NCBI RefSeq assembly: GCF_021502655.1
Contig: NZ_JAKFFT010000002.1
Coordinates: 1,488,001-1,552,000 of the forward strand
Direction of reading: 5' to 3'
DNA: 64,000 bases
Origin: Dyadobacter sp. CY347
Lineage (GTDB): Bacteria; Bacteroidota; Bacteroidia; Cytophagales; Spirosomataceae
Shown one piece after another: positions 1-8,587 of the stretch. Position numbers and translations under genes: made by a program. The notes beneath the pieces were generated by a model. That model was not told the origin of the DNA, ran no database searches, and worked only from the letters and a program-made list of their open reading frames with translations. The number at the start of each line of letters is the position of its first letter. The stretch's first letter is position 1.

Positions 1-188
1 TTAACCGCAATGTGCCGGGCGCGGCCGGGCAGGCTGTCTACCACGACAGTTGCTTCAAAACCATCCGGCAAAAATAAACCGCCGTTTTTCGTATTAACAG
101 GCAAATCCTGCTGGTCGCCGCGCTGGGTAAAGCCCAATGCAAAGAGCAGCAGAAAGGAAGCTGAAAGTTTGAACGAGTGATAGCGCAT
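1..188 (-). CDS. N-terminal fragment of a secreted sugar-dehydrogenase-like beta-propeller protein (partial)
   Basis: This is the first 62 or so codons of a minus-strand gene that leaves the left edge of the window. The ATG is at 188-186. The translation opens with a signal peptide (MRYHSFKLSASFLLLFALGF) and then reads LFLPDGFEATVVVDSLPGRA. That opening is typical of secreted PQQ/sorbosone-dehydrogenase-like propeller proteins of Bacteroidota (GFEATVV, then ARHIAV). It lies 29 bp downstream of the amidohydrolase gene on the same strand and is probably co-transcribed with it. Only the N-terminus is visible, so the family assignment is tentative and no catalytic residues can be checked. Confidence 0.5.
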   Translation of the reverse strand, partial: MRYHSFKLSASFLLLFALGFTQRGDQQDLPVNTKNGGLFLPDGFEATVVVDSLPGRARHIAV

Positions 189-217
189 TGTACGTCAGGA
201 GGAGTTTGGGATTGCGG

Positions 218-1468
218 TCAGTTCGTGAGATAAATGGGCTTGGCAATGCCATTCAGGTCGTAGACGATTTTGCCGCCCATAATGGTCATTTCACATTCCA
301 GTTTTTCCTTGCCTTCCATTTTAAAACCTGTTTTATCATAAAAACCAAAATTGCCTTTGCGCATCGAGAAGATCGCTACGTCGGCAATGGCGTTTTCGGA
401 AATATGGCCGAGGTTTTCTCTATGGATCACTTGTGCAGGCTCCCAGGTGCTGGCTTTGATCACCATTGGCAGATCCATGCCCATCACATAAAACTTGGAC
501 ATTATGCTCAGCATATCCTTCATGGAGCCGTTCATGCTGCCTGTATGCAAGTCGGTGCTGATGGTGTTAGGATAAAAGCCCTGCTTAATAGCGGGAATGG
601 CTTGTGAATAATTGAAGCTCGCGCCGCCGTAACCGACGTCGAAAATAATGCCGCGCTTGCGCGCTTCCAGGACAAATGGCCGCACTTTCTGTGCTTTTTC
701 GTCCACGATTGTTTCTCTCACATTGCCTTCCAGCAAAGTGTATGCGTGTGTAAAAATGTCTCCCGGACGAAGGTGTTTAAGAAACAGATCTTCCAACGGC
801 AATGGTGGTGTGCTCCCGCCAAAATCGATCATAACCGGCATATTAGCCAGTTTTCCTGCTTTAACAGCATTATCGACAGGTTTCCAGTCATTGCCCATGA
901 AGTGCGCTACTTTGAAACCGACCACATCATTCCGGTTCTTAATGGCGACTCCGGCTGCGAGATCCGGGTTCATGTCGCTCGTATCCTGCTCCCAGTTTCC
1001 GCCGCGCATGCCCTCGCCCACAATGTTAAGGAAAGAGAGCACCCGCGTTTTGGAATTGAAAATCACATTTTTCTTAAACTCTGAGAAGGAATCCCAGCCC
1101 GCGCCGCCTGCGTCCACGATGGTGGTTACGCCTACGCGAAAGGTGAAACCATCCGGTGGTAACGCAACCAAACCATTACTTAAATAATGGTTTGGCTCTG
1201 TTCCGAAAAACACATGCCCGTGAATATCAATGAGTCCGGGCGTGACATACATGCCTTTGGCATCCACAACCTGGCGGGCTTCCTTCGGATCAATGTCCTT
1301 GGCAACCTTCCTGATCTTTCCCTCAAATATCCCCACGTCCATGATCTGGTTGAGGTTATTTTTGGGGTCGATGACCGTTCCGCCTTTGATCAGTATGCTG
1401 TAAGTCTGCGCATGAACGGCGAGACTCACACTGCATATCAGCAGGATAAGCAGGGATTTGTATTTCAT
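218..1468 (-). CDS. Exported amidohydrolase/deacetylase-family metallohydrolase
   Basis: A 416-residue amidohydrolase-superfamily enzyme of the amidohydrolase/deacetylase (dihydroorotase-like) type. Residues 1-20 form a signal peptide ending in HAQ, so the enzyme should be periplasmic. The first metal motif is HGHVFF near residue 84. A candidate carbamylated lysine lies in VVGFKVAHF, a later histidine in FTHAY, and the final metal aspartate in STDLHTGSM. The PLP enzyme 45 bp upstream on the same strand is the expected partner: cytosolic homologues of the two families sit together in other bacteria, for example around D-glucosaminate catabolism. The substrate is unknown. A cyclic or N-acyl amino-sugar/amino-acid derivative is an inference. 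Confidence 0.8.
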   Translation of the reverse strand: MKYKSLLILLICSVSLAVHAQTYSILIKGGTVIDPKNNLNQIMDVGIFEGKIRKVAKDIDPKEARQVVDAKGMYVTPGLIDIHGHVFFGTEPNHYLSNGLVALPPDGFTFRVGVTTIVDAGGAGWDSFSEFKKNVIFNSKTRVLSFLNIVGEGMRGGNWEQDTSDMNPDLAAGVAIKNRNDVVGFKVAHFMGNDWKPVDNAVKAGKLANMPVMIDFGGSTPPLPLEDLFLKHLRPGDIFTHAYTLLEGNVRETIVDEKAQKVRPFVLEARKRGIIFDVGYGGASFNYSQAIPAIKQGFYPNTISTDLHTGSMNGSMKDMLSIMSKFYVMGMDLPMVIKASTWEPAQVIHRENLGHISENAIADVAIFSMRKGNFGFYDKTGFKMEGKEKLECEMTIMGGKIVYDLNGIAKPIYLTN

Positions 1469-1513
1469 TTTTTAAAGGGGCTTAGGAATAGGTATTCTTG
1501 GTCTTGCAAAATT

Positions 1514-2734
1514 TTAAACAACCGCTTTCGATAATTCTTCTTTCAGGCGGGTTGCTACTATTTTTTCTTCACCGGGTTTCAGGCACCAGGTTGTGATGGT
1601 CAATGTGTTGTTTTCGCCGGGCATGATCTCGATGGAAGGCTCGCCTTTGCGCAGATTTTCCTGCAAGAGTTTCACAGGAAGGCTCACTTTGGCAGCATCC
1701 CAGGAAATCCTGAGGGTAGGCGTGTGGTTGCCTAGTTCCGGCGCAAATGTTTCCACATTGACTCCTGCGACGCTTTTGGCAGCATTACCAATGGTTGCCG
1801 CACGGTCTTCCCACATTTTCCACTCTTTTTTGTGATCCATTTTCACAAATTTTTCCAATGCCACGTACATTCCCAGGATCTCTTCCTTATTTACTTTCAT
1901 ACCGCGTCCGATCGTCGATCCGCGTGGCGGCATGCTTAGTCTTGCGGCGTCGATCAGGTGTTTTTTACCCATTAATATACCCGCGCTTTGAGGTCCGCGC
2001 ATGGCTTTTCCACCCGAAACGCACACCAGGTCGAAGCCCATATCATTGAACCGCCAAAGGTTTTCAACCGGCGGAACGTCCGCAGCCATATCAATCATGG
2101 TCGGAATGCCGTTTTTCTTTGCAATTTCTACCCATTGCTCATGCTTGATCTGCCCTTTGTCCGACTGGATATGCAGAAACCAAAGCAATGCAGTTTTTTC
2201 ATTAATCGCCTTTTGCAGGTCTTCAAGCGTTTCTACCTCAACGATTTTGCAGCCTGTATTGGTCAAAGCGTGGGAATAGCCGATGCTGTGTCCCTTTTGA
2301 ATGATCACCTCGGATTTCATACCGGTTCCTTCCAGGTGCGGCAATGCTTCCACTCTCTTCTGATCCATTCCCGTAAGCACGCCGGCAAGTCCTAATGTTA
2401 ATGCAGAGAAGCAGCCAGCCGTTACCACCGCCGATTCTGCGTGGGTTAACGCGGCTATTTTTTCACCGACCTTGGTTTGCACCTCGTCCAACATCATGAA
2501 ATTTTGGGCAGCGCCCTGGATCGTCTCTACCACTTCGTCCTGCATCAGTGAGCCGGTCATAGCCGTGTAGGTACCCGCAGCGTTAATAAAAGTTCTTATT
2601 CCCAGCTCCTTGGCGAGGTTCCTGGCTGGCAATTTAGCGGCGAACGTTGCAGCTTCCGCACTGCCGTTTCCCAAAATTCCGCCTAGTAAGGGCACAGCGG
2701 ATAAATGTTTGATTAAATCTCTACGGTTTATCAT
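1514..2734 (-). CDS. Tat-exported SelA-like (aminotransferase class V fold) PLP enzyme
   Basis: A 406-residue PLP enzyme related to selenocysteine synthase SelA and DgaE-type ammonia-lyases. I chose the ATG at 2734, not an in-frame start 48 bp further upstream, because it opens with MINRRDLIKHLSAVPLLGG, a twin-arginine-like signal followed by AEA. Export of a folded cofactor enzyme by Tat is consistent with this. The Schiff-base lysine is in VSGGKAMRGP (about residue 243), and the pyridine-nitrogen aspartate is in IDMAADVPP (about residue 215). Serine-tRNA or selenium chemistry is unlikely here. The neighbouring exported amidohydrolase suggests elimination or deamination of an amino-sugar-acid-like compound in the periplasm. 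Family confident, reaction unknown. Confidence 0.8.
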   Translation of the reverse strand: MINRRDLIKHLSAVPLLGGILGNGSAEAATFAAKLPARNLAKELGIRTFINAAGTYTAMTGSLMQDEVVETIQGAAQNFMMLDEVQTKVGEKIAALTHAESAVVTAGCFSALTLGLAGVLTGMDQKRVEALPHLEGTGMKSEVIIQKGHSIGYSHALTNTGCKIVEVETLEDLQKAINEKTALLWFLHIQSDKGQIKHEQWVEIAKKNGIPTMIDMAADVPPVENLWRFNDMGFDLVCVSGGKAMRGPQSAGILMGKKHLIDAARLSMPPRGSTIGRGMKVNKEEILGMYVALEKFVKMDHKKEWKMWEDRAATIGNAAKSVAGVNVETFAPELGNHTPTLRISWDAAKVSLPVKLLQENLRKGEPSIEIMPGENNTLTITTWCLKPGEEKIVATRLKEELSKAVV

Positions 2735-2923
2735 GATATTGGAAAGGACTTGAAAAGTGATAAGGGCGTTAAAAATCCACATTCAAAGGATCAACATACC
2801 AAGGATGCAGGAAATGCATGCTGATACTCTTTTTTGTAAGATTATTTTTTTTGATTATCTAAATCTAGAAAATAAACTTTGGTCAATGTAAATTTTAGCG
2901 CCTTATTATTCCGCTGGGATACT

Positions 2924-4024
2924 TCAATTGATAAAAAGCTGCTTCACACATACGGGCGTCGGAATGCTGATCTCCTTGCTGGTGTAAGTTAGCTGGCCGG
3001 TTTGCGCATTTCTTTTGAAAAACACCACATTATCATTATCCCGGTTGGTAACCATTACGAGTTCACCCTTTGCATCCACCAGAAAGTTGCGTGGGTGTTT
3101 TCCATGCGTTTCGGCATGCCCGGCGGTGGTTAACTTGCCCGTTTTGGCATCTACGGCATAAATTGCAAGGCTTTCATGTCCGCGATTGGAGGCATACAAG
3201 AACTTACCATCCGGTGAAAAATGAATGTCAGCAGCGAAACTTTTCCCCGTGAAATCGGCCGGAAGCATTGTAACACGCTCCATAGGAACAAGTGCGCCGG
3301 AGTTTTTCACGATTTTGAAAGAATTTACAGCAGAACCCAGCTCACAAGCCGAGTAACCAAAATTTCCACTCGGGTGAATGGCGAAATGGCGCGGCCCGTC
3401 TCCCGCTTTCACTTCGGCATAAGGAACGGCTCCGGGCGTTAATTTGCCTGTTTTCGGATCAACGCTGTAAACCATGATCTTATCAATGCCCAGGTCGGAA
3501 GCGTAAATGTATTTGCCGTCTGCCGAGGGGATTACGGAATGCATATGCGGCTTTTGCGACGCCGCACCTTTATCCTGAATGCTGTCGGCCACCGCCCCGA
3601 TTGTGCCATCGCTGTTGATCAGATACACGCCCAACTGGCCGCTTCCATAATTGGAAATGTACAGAAAGCGACCTTTCGGGTCTACGCTGACGTGGCAAGG
3701 CCCTTTGCCCAGCGATGGTTTGGAATTCAATGTTGTCAGCTTTCCCTCGGCATCAATGGCATAGGAAGAGACTGTGCTGTTGCCCTCATTGGCGGAATAC
3801 AGGAATTTTTTGTTAGGATGAAATTCAAGGAACGACGGGCTATTTTTGTTGACCATAACCTGTAATTCTTTGAAAGACAGATTGCTTCTGTCGAATTCAT
3901 ATACATAAATGCCCTCGCCCTTTTGAGTATATGTGCCTATGTAAAGGATTTCTTTTCCAGATTTTTGTGCAAATGTCATGACCGCGGAGATTAGGCAAAT
4001 GAATGTAAGCAATGTATTGCGCAT
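2924..4024 (-). CDS. Secreted lactonase of the 6-phosphogluconolactonase (YbhE/Pgl) beta-propeller family
   Basis: A 366-residue seven-bladed propeller (lactonase family, PF10282 type). A signal peptide ends in MTFAQ at about residue 19. Repeated blade motifs are visible (YIGTYT, FLYSANEGNSTVSSYAID, KFLYASNRG), as are family hallmarks such as GPCHVSVDP, KPHMHSV and GDGPRHFAIHP. Cytosolic relatives hydrolyse 6-phosphogluconolactone. This exported copy is more likely to open a free sugar lactone in the periplasm (inference). It reads in the same direction as the PLP enzyme downstream, with a gap of about 190 bp that may carry a separate promoter for that pair. Confidence 0.8.
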   Translation of the reverse strand: MRNTLLTFICLISAVMTFAQKSGKEILYIGTYTQKGEGIYVYEFDRSNLSFKELQVMVNKNSPSFLEFHPNKKFLYSANEGNSTVSSYAIDAEGKLTTLNSKPSLGKGPCHVSVDPKGRFLYISNYGSGQLGVYLINSDGTIGAVADSIQDKGAASQKPHMHSVIPSADGKYIYASDLGIDKIMVYSVDPKTGKLTPGAVPYAEVKAGDGPRHFAIHPSGNFGYSACELGSAVNSFKIVKNSGALVPMERVTMLPADFTGKSFAADIHFSPDGKFLYASNRGHESLAIYAVDAKTGKLTTAGHAETHGKHPRNFLVDAKGELVMVTNRDNDNVVFFKRNAQTGQLTYTSKEISIPTPVCVKQLFIN

Positions 4025-4074
4025 GGTTCAGGAATTAAATGTATGGATCAGATTTTAGCGTGGTAACAACCGTT

Positions 4075-4824
4075 TTATTCAAAAATCAATGTTCCGAATT
4101 TGTTGAATTCGTGGAAGCTTCCGCCTGTTTTTTGCCAGGAATAGTAAGCTGTTTCGGAATCGTAATCAATGCGATAGAAGTTGCCGCGCCATTTGGTGCC
4201 GGACTTCGGAGCACCGGTTACCATTGGGCTCATTAATGTATAGGGGATGAAAAATTCGGCTTTCCAGCCTTCCACTGCGGCCATGCTCTTTTTTTGACCT
4301 CCCTGTGCGCTGGTAGCGTGTTGCACGCGGTTGCGATCTGTGTAATGCCAGGCTTTCCAGCCTTCCGTCCGGCCTTTGATGTTGGCGATGATGATCGGGA
4401 GCTCGTAGTCGAGGGGCGAAAGTTCGTATTCAAGATAAATGGGCAATGATGTGTCGGGCCAGAGAAAAACTTCCACAACATCTTCTTTAAAAAGCAAACC
4501 AAAATCCTCCATAATGGTCGCAGTCAGTTTAATGTCCGTGCAGTCGAAGAGGAAATACAATCCTTTTTCGGAGTAGAGGATTTTTACTTTGGTGGGAAAT
4601 TGTTTTCCCGGCGCGGCTTGGTTGGGGCCTGTCTGGACTGTAATATCAAACGCTTTGGCGGTGGACCAATTGGCAGCACTGCCTTGTCCGTCTATTTTGA
4701 AGTCGGTGGTTTTTTTGATTACCAGGGATGAATCGGGGATTGCGGCGTGCGTGTAGGTGCCCGTAGCAGCAGCACTTATTAAAATTGCCGCCCACAGCGA
4801 AAAGAGGACGCATTTTTTAAACAT
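4075..4824 (-). CDS. Secreted CBM9-like carbohydrate-binding domain protein
   Basis: A 249-residue secreted protein. The ATG at 4824 (MFKKCVLFSLWA) gives a clean signal peptide, whereas an upstream in-frame start adds 32 polar, proline-rich residues and is unlikely. The mature part resembles the family-9-like carbohydrate-binding domain found alone in many Bacteroidota. Typical features are FKIDGQGSAANWSTAKAFD near the start, KILYSEKGLYFLFDCTD, DDVVEVFLWPD-like phrasing (EDVVEVFLWPDT), and a closing WRGNFYRIDY. No catalytic domain is present. Its place upstream of the lactonase on the same strand fits handling of a sugar or sugar acid. Confidence 0.7.
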   Translation of the reverse strand: MFKKCVLFSLWAAILISAAATGTYTHAAIPDSSLVIKKTTDFKIDGQGSAANWSTAKAFDITVQTGPNQAAPGKQFPTKVKILYSEKGLYFLFDCTDIKLTATIMEDFGLLFKEDVVEVFLWPDTSLPIYLEYELSPLDYELPIIIANIKGRTEGWKAWHYTDRNRVQHATSAQGGQKKSMAAVEGWKAEFFIPYTLMSPMVTGAPKSGTKWRGNFYRIDYDSETAYYSWQKTGGSFHEFNKFGTLIFE

Positions 4825-5023
4825 TATGTTATGGTTTAGGATTGGAATAGGGCTGCGGGGAGCAGGTTTCGGCAATTTCCTCAGGTTTTTACATATTACC
4901 AAATGATTATTCATGCACAATCTTGGGTAAGTGCCCGATTTTCACATTTGTGGCACGCTTTGGAATGATTATTTAACGAGCTGGGATAAAACATCAACTG
5001 AAAACCATTTAACTTTTAAAATT

Positions 5024-5326
5024 ATGATACGCGAACGAGGAGAACCAGCAATAGCTGATACCAGCAAACCAATTCTTGAAGCACCGGTAGTTCCGGATTT
5101 CCCAACCAACACGCAGCAAACCCGCTCGGTAGCCGATGATCCGGACCTGGTAGGCGGTAATGATGACGATGATCTGGATGGGGACGACGATGCAGATGAC
5201 GTGCTTCCACAAGATGTCCTGGATGATGACGACGACAGCCTGCTCGATGATGAGGAGCCTGTGATCATCGACGGCGATGAGATTATCGACAGTGAAGATG
5301 ACGACGAGGACGACGATATTTTATAG
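5024..5326 (+). CDS. Small, extremely acidic protein of unknown function
   Basis: I do not recognise this 100-residue protein. I chose the ATG at 5024 (MIRERGEPAIADTSK). An earlier in-frame ATG at 4931 adds 31 residues of ordinary composition and lies close to the divergent gene's upstream region. By hand count about 32 Asp and 8 Glu face only 4 Arg/Lys, so net charge is about -36. The acidic runs occupy residues 38-100 (for example GGNDDDDLDGDDDADD). The first third is proline-rich and probably disordered. There is no signal peptide or membrane segment. A strong terminator 25 bp after the stop and a divergent upstream neighbour make it a single-gene unit. Ion or basic-protein binding is possible but unproven. 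Confidence 0.65.
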   Translation: MIRERGEPAIADTSKPILEAPVVPDFPTNTQQTRSVADDPDLVGGNDDDDLDGDDDADDVLPQDVLDDDDDSLLDDEEPVIIDGDEIIDSEDDDEDDDIL

Positions 5327-5351
5327 TCTTTCAATACAGTCAAAACAATTG

Positions 5352-5379
5352 GCCCCTGGATTCATCCAGGGGCTTTTTT
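5352..5379 (+). terminator. Intrinsic terminator after the acidic protein gene
   Basis: A perfect 10-bp stem, GCCCCTGGAT (5352-5361) with ATCCAGGGGC (5364-5373), is followed by six T. It lies 25 bp past the stop codon at 5326. Confidence 0.92.
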
Positions 5380-5466
5380 ATTGGTATAATGAGTAATGAT
5401 ATCCTTCCCGCCGCTTTTCCAGCTAATTCAGGAAGATTGTTCTTATCCTCACCATTTACCTAACCC

Positions 5467-6999
5467 ATGCAGTCCACAGACAAAAATGTTACCCAAAGCA
5501 TTACCCAGGTAATCGCTGCTTCTTCTCTTGGTACTTTAATTGAATGGTATGATTTCTACATTTTCGGCAGTCTGGCTGTTATTATTGGTCAACAACTTTT
5601 CCCCAGCGACGCCGGGGCTTCTGCTTTAATCAACACCCTTGCGATCTTCGCTGCGGGTTTCATTGTGCGGCCATTCGGAGCATTGGTTTTCGGGCGGCTG
5701 GGCGACCTGATCGGCAGAAAATATACATTTTTACTAACCCTCGTTTTAATGGGCGGTTCTACATTCCTAATCGGATTAATTCCTTCCTATTCAAGCATTG
5801 GTTATGCGGCTCCGATTTTGGTTTTGATTCTGCGATTGGTGCAGGGCCTTGCGCTTGGAGGAGAGTACGGCGGTGCGGCTACGTATGTAGCGGAACACGC
5901 GCCGGTGGGTAAAAGAGGTTTTTTTACAAGCTGGATCCAGACGACGGCAACATTGGGATTGTTCCTTTCACTGGGCGTTATTGTACTCACCAAGAATATG
6001 TTAGGTGCCGAAGCCTTTGCCGACTGGGGCTGGCGTATTCCATTCCTGGTGTCGATATTGCTCGTTGGCGTTTCGATCTATATCCGGATGAAAATGCATG
6101 AATCCCCTGTTTTTACCAAACTCAAAGCTGAGGGCAAAGTTTCTACCAATCCGTTGAAAGAAAGTTTTCAGAAAAAGGCGAATTTCAAAATGGTGCTGCT
6201 GGCATTATTTGGTGCCACGATGGGGCAGGGGGTGGTTTGGTATACGGGACAGTTTTATGCGCAATCGTTTTTGGAAAATACTTGTAAGCTGGATTTCAAT
6301 GAATCGCGTTATGTGCTGCTTTGGGCCATTTTATTTGCGACGCCGTTCTTTGTGGTGTTTGGCTCATGGAGCGATAAAGTGGGACGGAAATGGATTATGC
6401 TGACGGGCATGTTGCTAGGCGTGATATGCTATCGTCCTATCTATCAGTATTTTATTGATGCTACCAATGTGAAGGAGTTTGCAAAAACGGAGCTAAAAAG
6501 CACGTCGGATCCCGTTGTTGAACGCACTTTGGTGAAAGACACAAAGGATTCCCTGATCACAACCACGACATTAAAAACGCTGAACAACGGGATGACTTTC
6601 AAGGAAGCAAAAATTGTGACCATTCCCGATGCAGTGACGACATTTCCTGAGGAGCAAACGGTGATCAAAGACGTGACGCTTTCTGGTTCGTCGTACATTA
6701 TCATTATCGCATTGGTTTTCTTCCAGGTTTTGCTGGTAACGATGGTTTACGGACCTATTGCGGCATTTCTGGTGGAATTGTTCCCTACCAAGATCCGCTA
6801 CACATCCATGTCACTTCCTTACCACATTGGAAATGGCGTTTTTGGTGGCTTGGTGCCGTTTATTGCCACATTAGTCGCTTCATTCAGCGGGTCTACACCA
6901 TTGTCGGGACTCTGGTATCCCATCGGGATTGCGGCGCTTTCATTTGTGATCGGAGCGGTTTACATTGACAATAAGGGCGATGAAAACGTCGCGGATTAA
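5467..6999 (+). CDS. MFS transporter, metabolite:H+ symporter (MHS)-like
   Basis: A 510-residue inner-membrane secondary transporter. The N-terminus (SSLGTLIEWYDFYIFGSL), the loop GRLGDLIGRK after helix 2, and LRLVQGLALGGEYGGA after helix 4 are hallmarks of the MHS (ProP/KgtP/ShiA) branch. Twelve hydrophobic segments are expected. It differs from typical members of about 430-450 residues by a hydrophilic stretch of about 75 residues (roughly 330-405, Thr/Lys/Asp-rich) between helices 8 and 9. The substrate cannot be read from the sequence; organic acids, betaines or proline are typical. A small membrane protein follows 39 bp downstream, probably in the same transcript. Confidence 0.82.
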   Translation: MQSTDKNVTQSITQVIAASSLGTLIEWYDFYIFGSLAVIIGQQLFPSDAGASALINTLAIFAAGFIVRPFGALVFGRLGDLIGRKYTFLLTLVLMGGSTFLIGLIPSYSSIGYAAPILVLILRLVQGLALGGEYGGAATYVAEHAPVGKRGFFTSWIQTTATLGLFLSLGVIVLTKNMLGAEAFADWGWRIPFLVSILLVGVSIYIRMKMHESPVFTKLKAEGKVSTNPLKESFQKKANFKMVLLALFGATMGQGVVWYTGQFYAQSFLENTCKLDFNESRYVLLWAILFATPFFVVFGSWSDKVGRKWIMLTGMLLGVICYRPIYQYFIDATNVKEFAKTELKSTSDPVVERTLVKDTKDSLITTTTLKTLNNGMTFKEAKIVTIPDAVTTFPEEQTVIKDVTLSGSSYIIIIALVFFQVLLVTMVYGPIAAFLVELFPTKIRYTSMSLPYHIGNGVFGGLVPFIATLVASFSGSTPLSGLWYPIGIAALSFVIGAVYIDNKGDENVAD

Positions 7000-7038
7000 G
7001 ATTTCGATTTTGGAAAAAACATTTAAAATGAACTCAAT

Positions 7039-7290
7039 ATGAATGCTTTGAAGAAATTTCTGGGAATCATCTGGATGCTGCTGGGGCCGATTATCATTAT
7101 TTTCCTTTTTATGCAAGCCAGCGAGAAAATCGGGCTGGCGGCTGAGGGAATTGCGCGAACAAACACCACATTACAATGGTCGATCATTATCCTGATCTTC
7201 ATCCCCATTTGCGCCGGACTGGTGATTTTCGGCTATTATGGCTGGAAGGGGGAGTATGAAAAGTTGCCCGGAAGTTCGGCGGAAATATAA
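7039..7290 (+). CDS. Small two-helix membrane protein, probable partner of the MFS transporter
   Basis: An 83-residue protein with two hydrophobic helices, at about residues 8-27 (GIIWMLLGPIIIIFLFM) and 47-68 (WSIIILIFIPICAGLVIFG). They are separated by a short amphipathic loop, with a charged tail ending YEKLPGSS. I do not recognise a named function. It lies 39 bp after the MHS transporter in the same direction with no terminator between them, so co-expression, and perhaps an accessory role for the carrier, is a reasonable inference. Confidence 0.7.
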   Translation: MNALKKFLGIIWMLLGPIIIIFLFMQASEKIGLAAEGIARTNTTLQWSIIILIFIPICAGLVIFGYYGWKGEYEKLPGSSAEI

Positions 7291-7332
7291 GTGCGCAGGT
7301 TAAACAAACTTCTTCTTTTGTGGATTTGGTGC

Positions 7333-7370
7333 TTGTTGACATAGATTTGTCGGGATAGTTTCTATTTTTG
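7333..7370 (+). promoter_or_regulatory. Candidate Bacteroidota promoter of the thiolase gene
   Basis: A -7 box TATTTTTG (7363-7370, matching TAnnTTTG) is preceded by TTGTTG at 7333-7338, the approximate position of a -33 element. The predicted leader to the ATG at 7398 is about 20 nt. Confidence 0.5.
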
Positions 7371-7397
7371 ACGATCTCATCATACAAGCCGATAACC

Positions 7398-8582
7398 ATG
7401 AAAGAAGAAGTTTTTATTTTGTCCGCAGCCCGAACGCCTATCGGAAGTTTTGGAGGAAGTTTGTCGTCCGTTCACGCTGCAAAACTTGGTGCAACGGCTA
7501 TTAATGGTGCTGTTGAAAAGGCGGGTGTTACGCCGGAACAAGTGCAGGAAGTGATCATGGGCAATGTAATTTCCGCCAATCTGGGCCAGGCGCCTGCGCG
7601 ACAAGCGGCTCTATATGCGGGCTTGCCAAACAATGTAATTTGCACAACAGTCAATAAAGTGTGCGCTTCGGGGATGAAGGCCGTGGTTTTTGGTGCGCAA
7701 TCGATCCGGCTTGGTGATGCAGATCTGATCGTGGCAGGCGGGATGGAAAGCATGTCGCAAGTGCCTTATTACCTTCCCAAAGCAAGAAATGGCATTGGCT
7801 ACGGAAACGGCGAAATTATCGATGGTTTGCTGAAAGACGGTTTGGTGGACGTTTACGACCAGATCGGAATGGGCTTGTGCGGCGACAGGACGGCTGAAAA
7901 ATACGATATTTCAAGAGAAGAGCAGGATGCATTTGCCATTCGCTCCTATACAAAAAGCGCGGAATCAACGGCTAACGGACTTTTCAATGCAGAAATTGTA
8001 GCTGTGGAAGTGCCTTCGCCGAAAGGCGGGGAGCCGACCATTGTGGCTGAGGATGAGGAATTTAAAAAAGTAAAATTTGAAAAAATCCCTTTTCTCAAAC
8101 CAGCGTTTTCCAAGGATGGAACGGTTACCGCAGCGAATGCTTCCACAATCAACGACGGCGCATCGGCGCTTGTAATTGCAGGAAGTGATTTTGTGAAAAA
8201 TAGCAGCGCCAAGCCAATAGCCAGGATCGTTGCCTATGCAGACGCTGAACAGGAACCCGCCTGGTTTACGACAACGCCCGTGCTGGCCACGCAGAAGGTT
8301 TTGAAAAAAGCAGGCATGTCACTTTCTCAGATAGATTATTTCGAAGTGAATGAAGCGTTTGCAGTTGTGGCGCTGGCTTACATTAAAATGCTTGAACTGG
8401 ACATGGAGAAGGTAAATGTCTTTGGCGGCGCTGTCTCGCTGGGGCATCCGCTGGGATCTTCGGGTTCGCGCATTATCACCACATTACTTTCTGTTTTGAA
8501 ACAAAATAACGGACGTTACGGCCTGGCAGCCATTTGCAACGGCGGTGGCGGCGCATCCGCAGTGATCATCGAAAGATTGTAA
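7398..8582 (+). CDS. atoB: Acetyl-CoA C-acetyltransferase (thiolase)
   Basis: A 394-residue cytosolic thiolase that condenses two acetyl-CoA to acetoacetyl-CoA or does the reverse. The start is ATG 7398 (MKEEVFILSAARTPIGSFGG), which matches the usual thiolase N-terminus; in-frame upstream codons overlap the promoter. The nucleophile is Cys89 in VNKVCASGMKA. The GHPLGSSGSR motif carries His350, and the second catalytic cysteine is in AICNGGGGASA (Cys380). Length and all motifs fit the AtoB/PhaA/Thl group. It stands alone, with no adjacent acyl-CoA dehydrogenase or PHB genes, and converges on the gtrA-like gene. Expected roles are fatty-acid/ketone-body metabolism or the entry to the mevalonate pathway. 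Confidence 0.93.
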   Translation: MKEEVFILSAARTPIGSFGGSLSSVHAAKLGATAINGAVEKAGVTPEQVQEVIMGNVISANLGQAPARQAALYAGLPNNVICTTVNKVCASGMKAVVFGAQSIRLGDADLIVAGGMESMSQVPYYLPKARNGIGYGNGEIIDGLLKDGLVDVYDQIGMGLCGDRTAEKYDISREEQDAFAIRSYTKSAESTANGLFNAEIVAVEVPSPKGGEPTIVAEDEEFKKVKFEKIPFLKPAFSKDGTVTAANASTINDGASALVIAGSDFVKNSSAKPIARIVAYADAEQEPAWFTTTPVLATQKVLKKAGMSLSQIDYFEVNEAFAVVALAYIKMLELDMEKVNVFGGAVSLGHPLGSSGSRIITTLLSVLKQNNGRYGLAAICNGGGGASAVIIERL

Positions 8583-8587
8583 GGAAA

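Noticed and set aside
4969..5343. Minus-strand open frame of Ser-rich repeats opposite the acidic protein gene
   Set aside because: It is the complement of the Asp codon runs (GAT/GAC read as ATC/GTC and TCA/TCG), with no natural composition.
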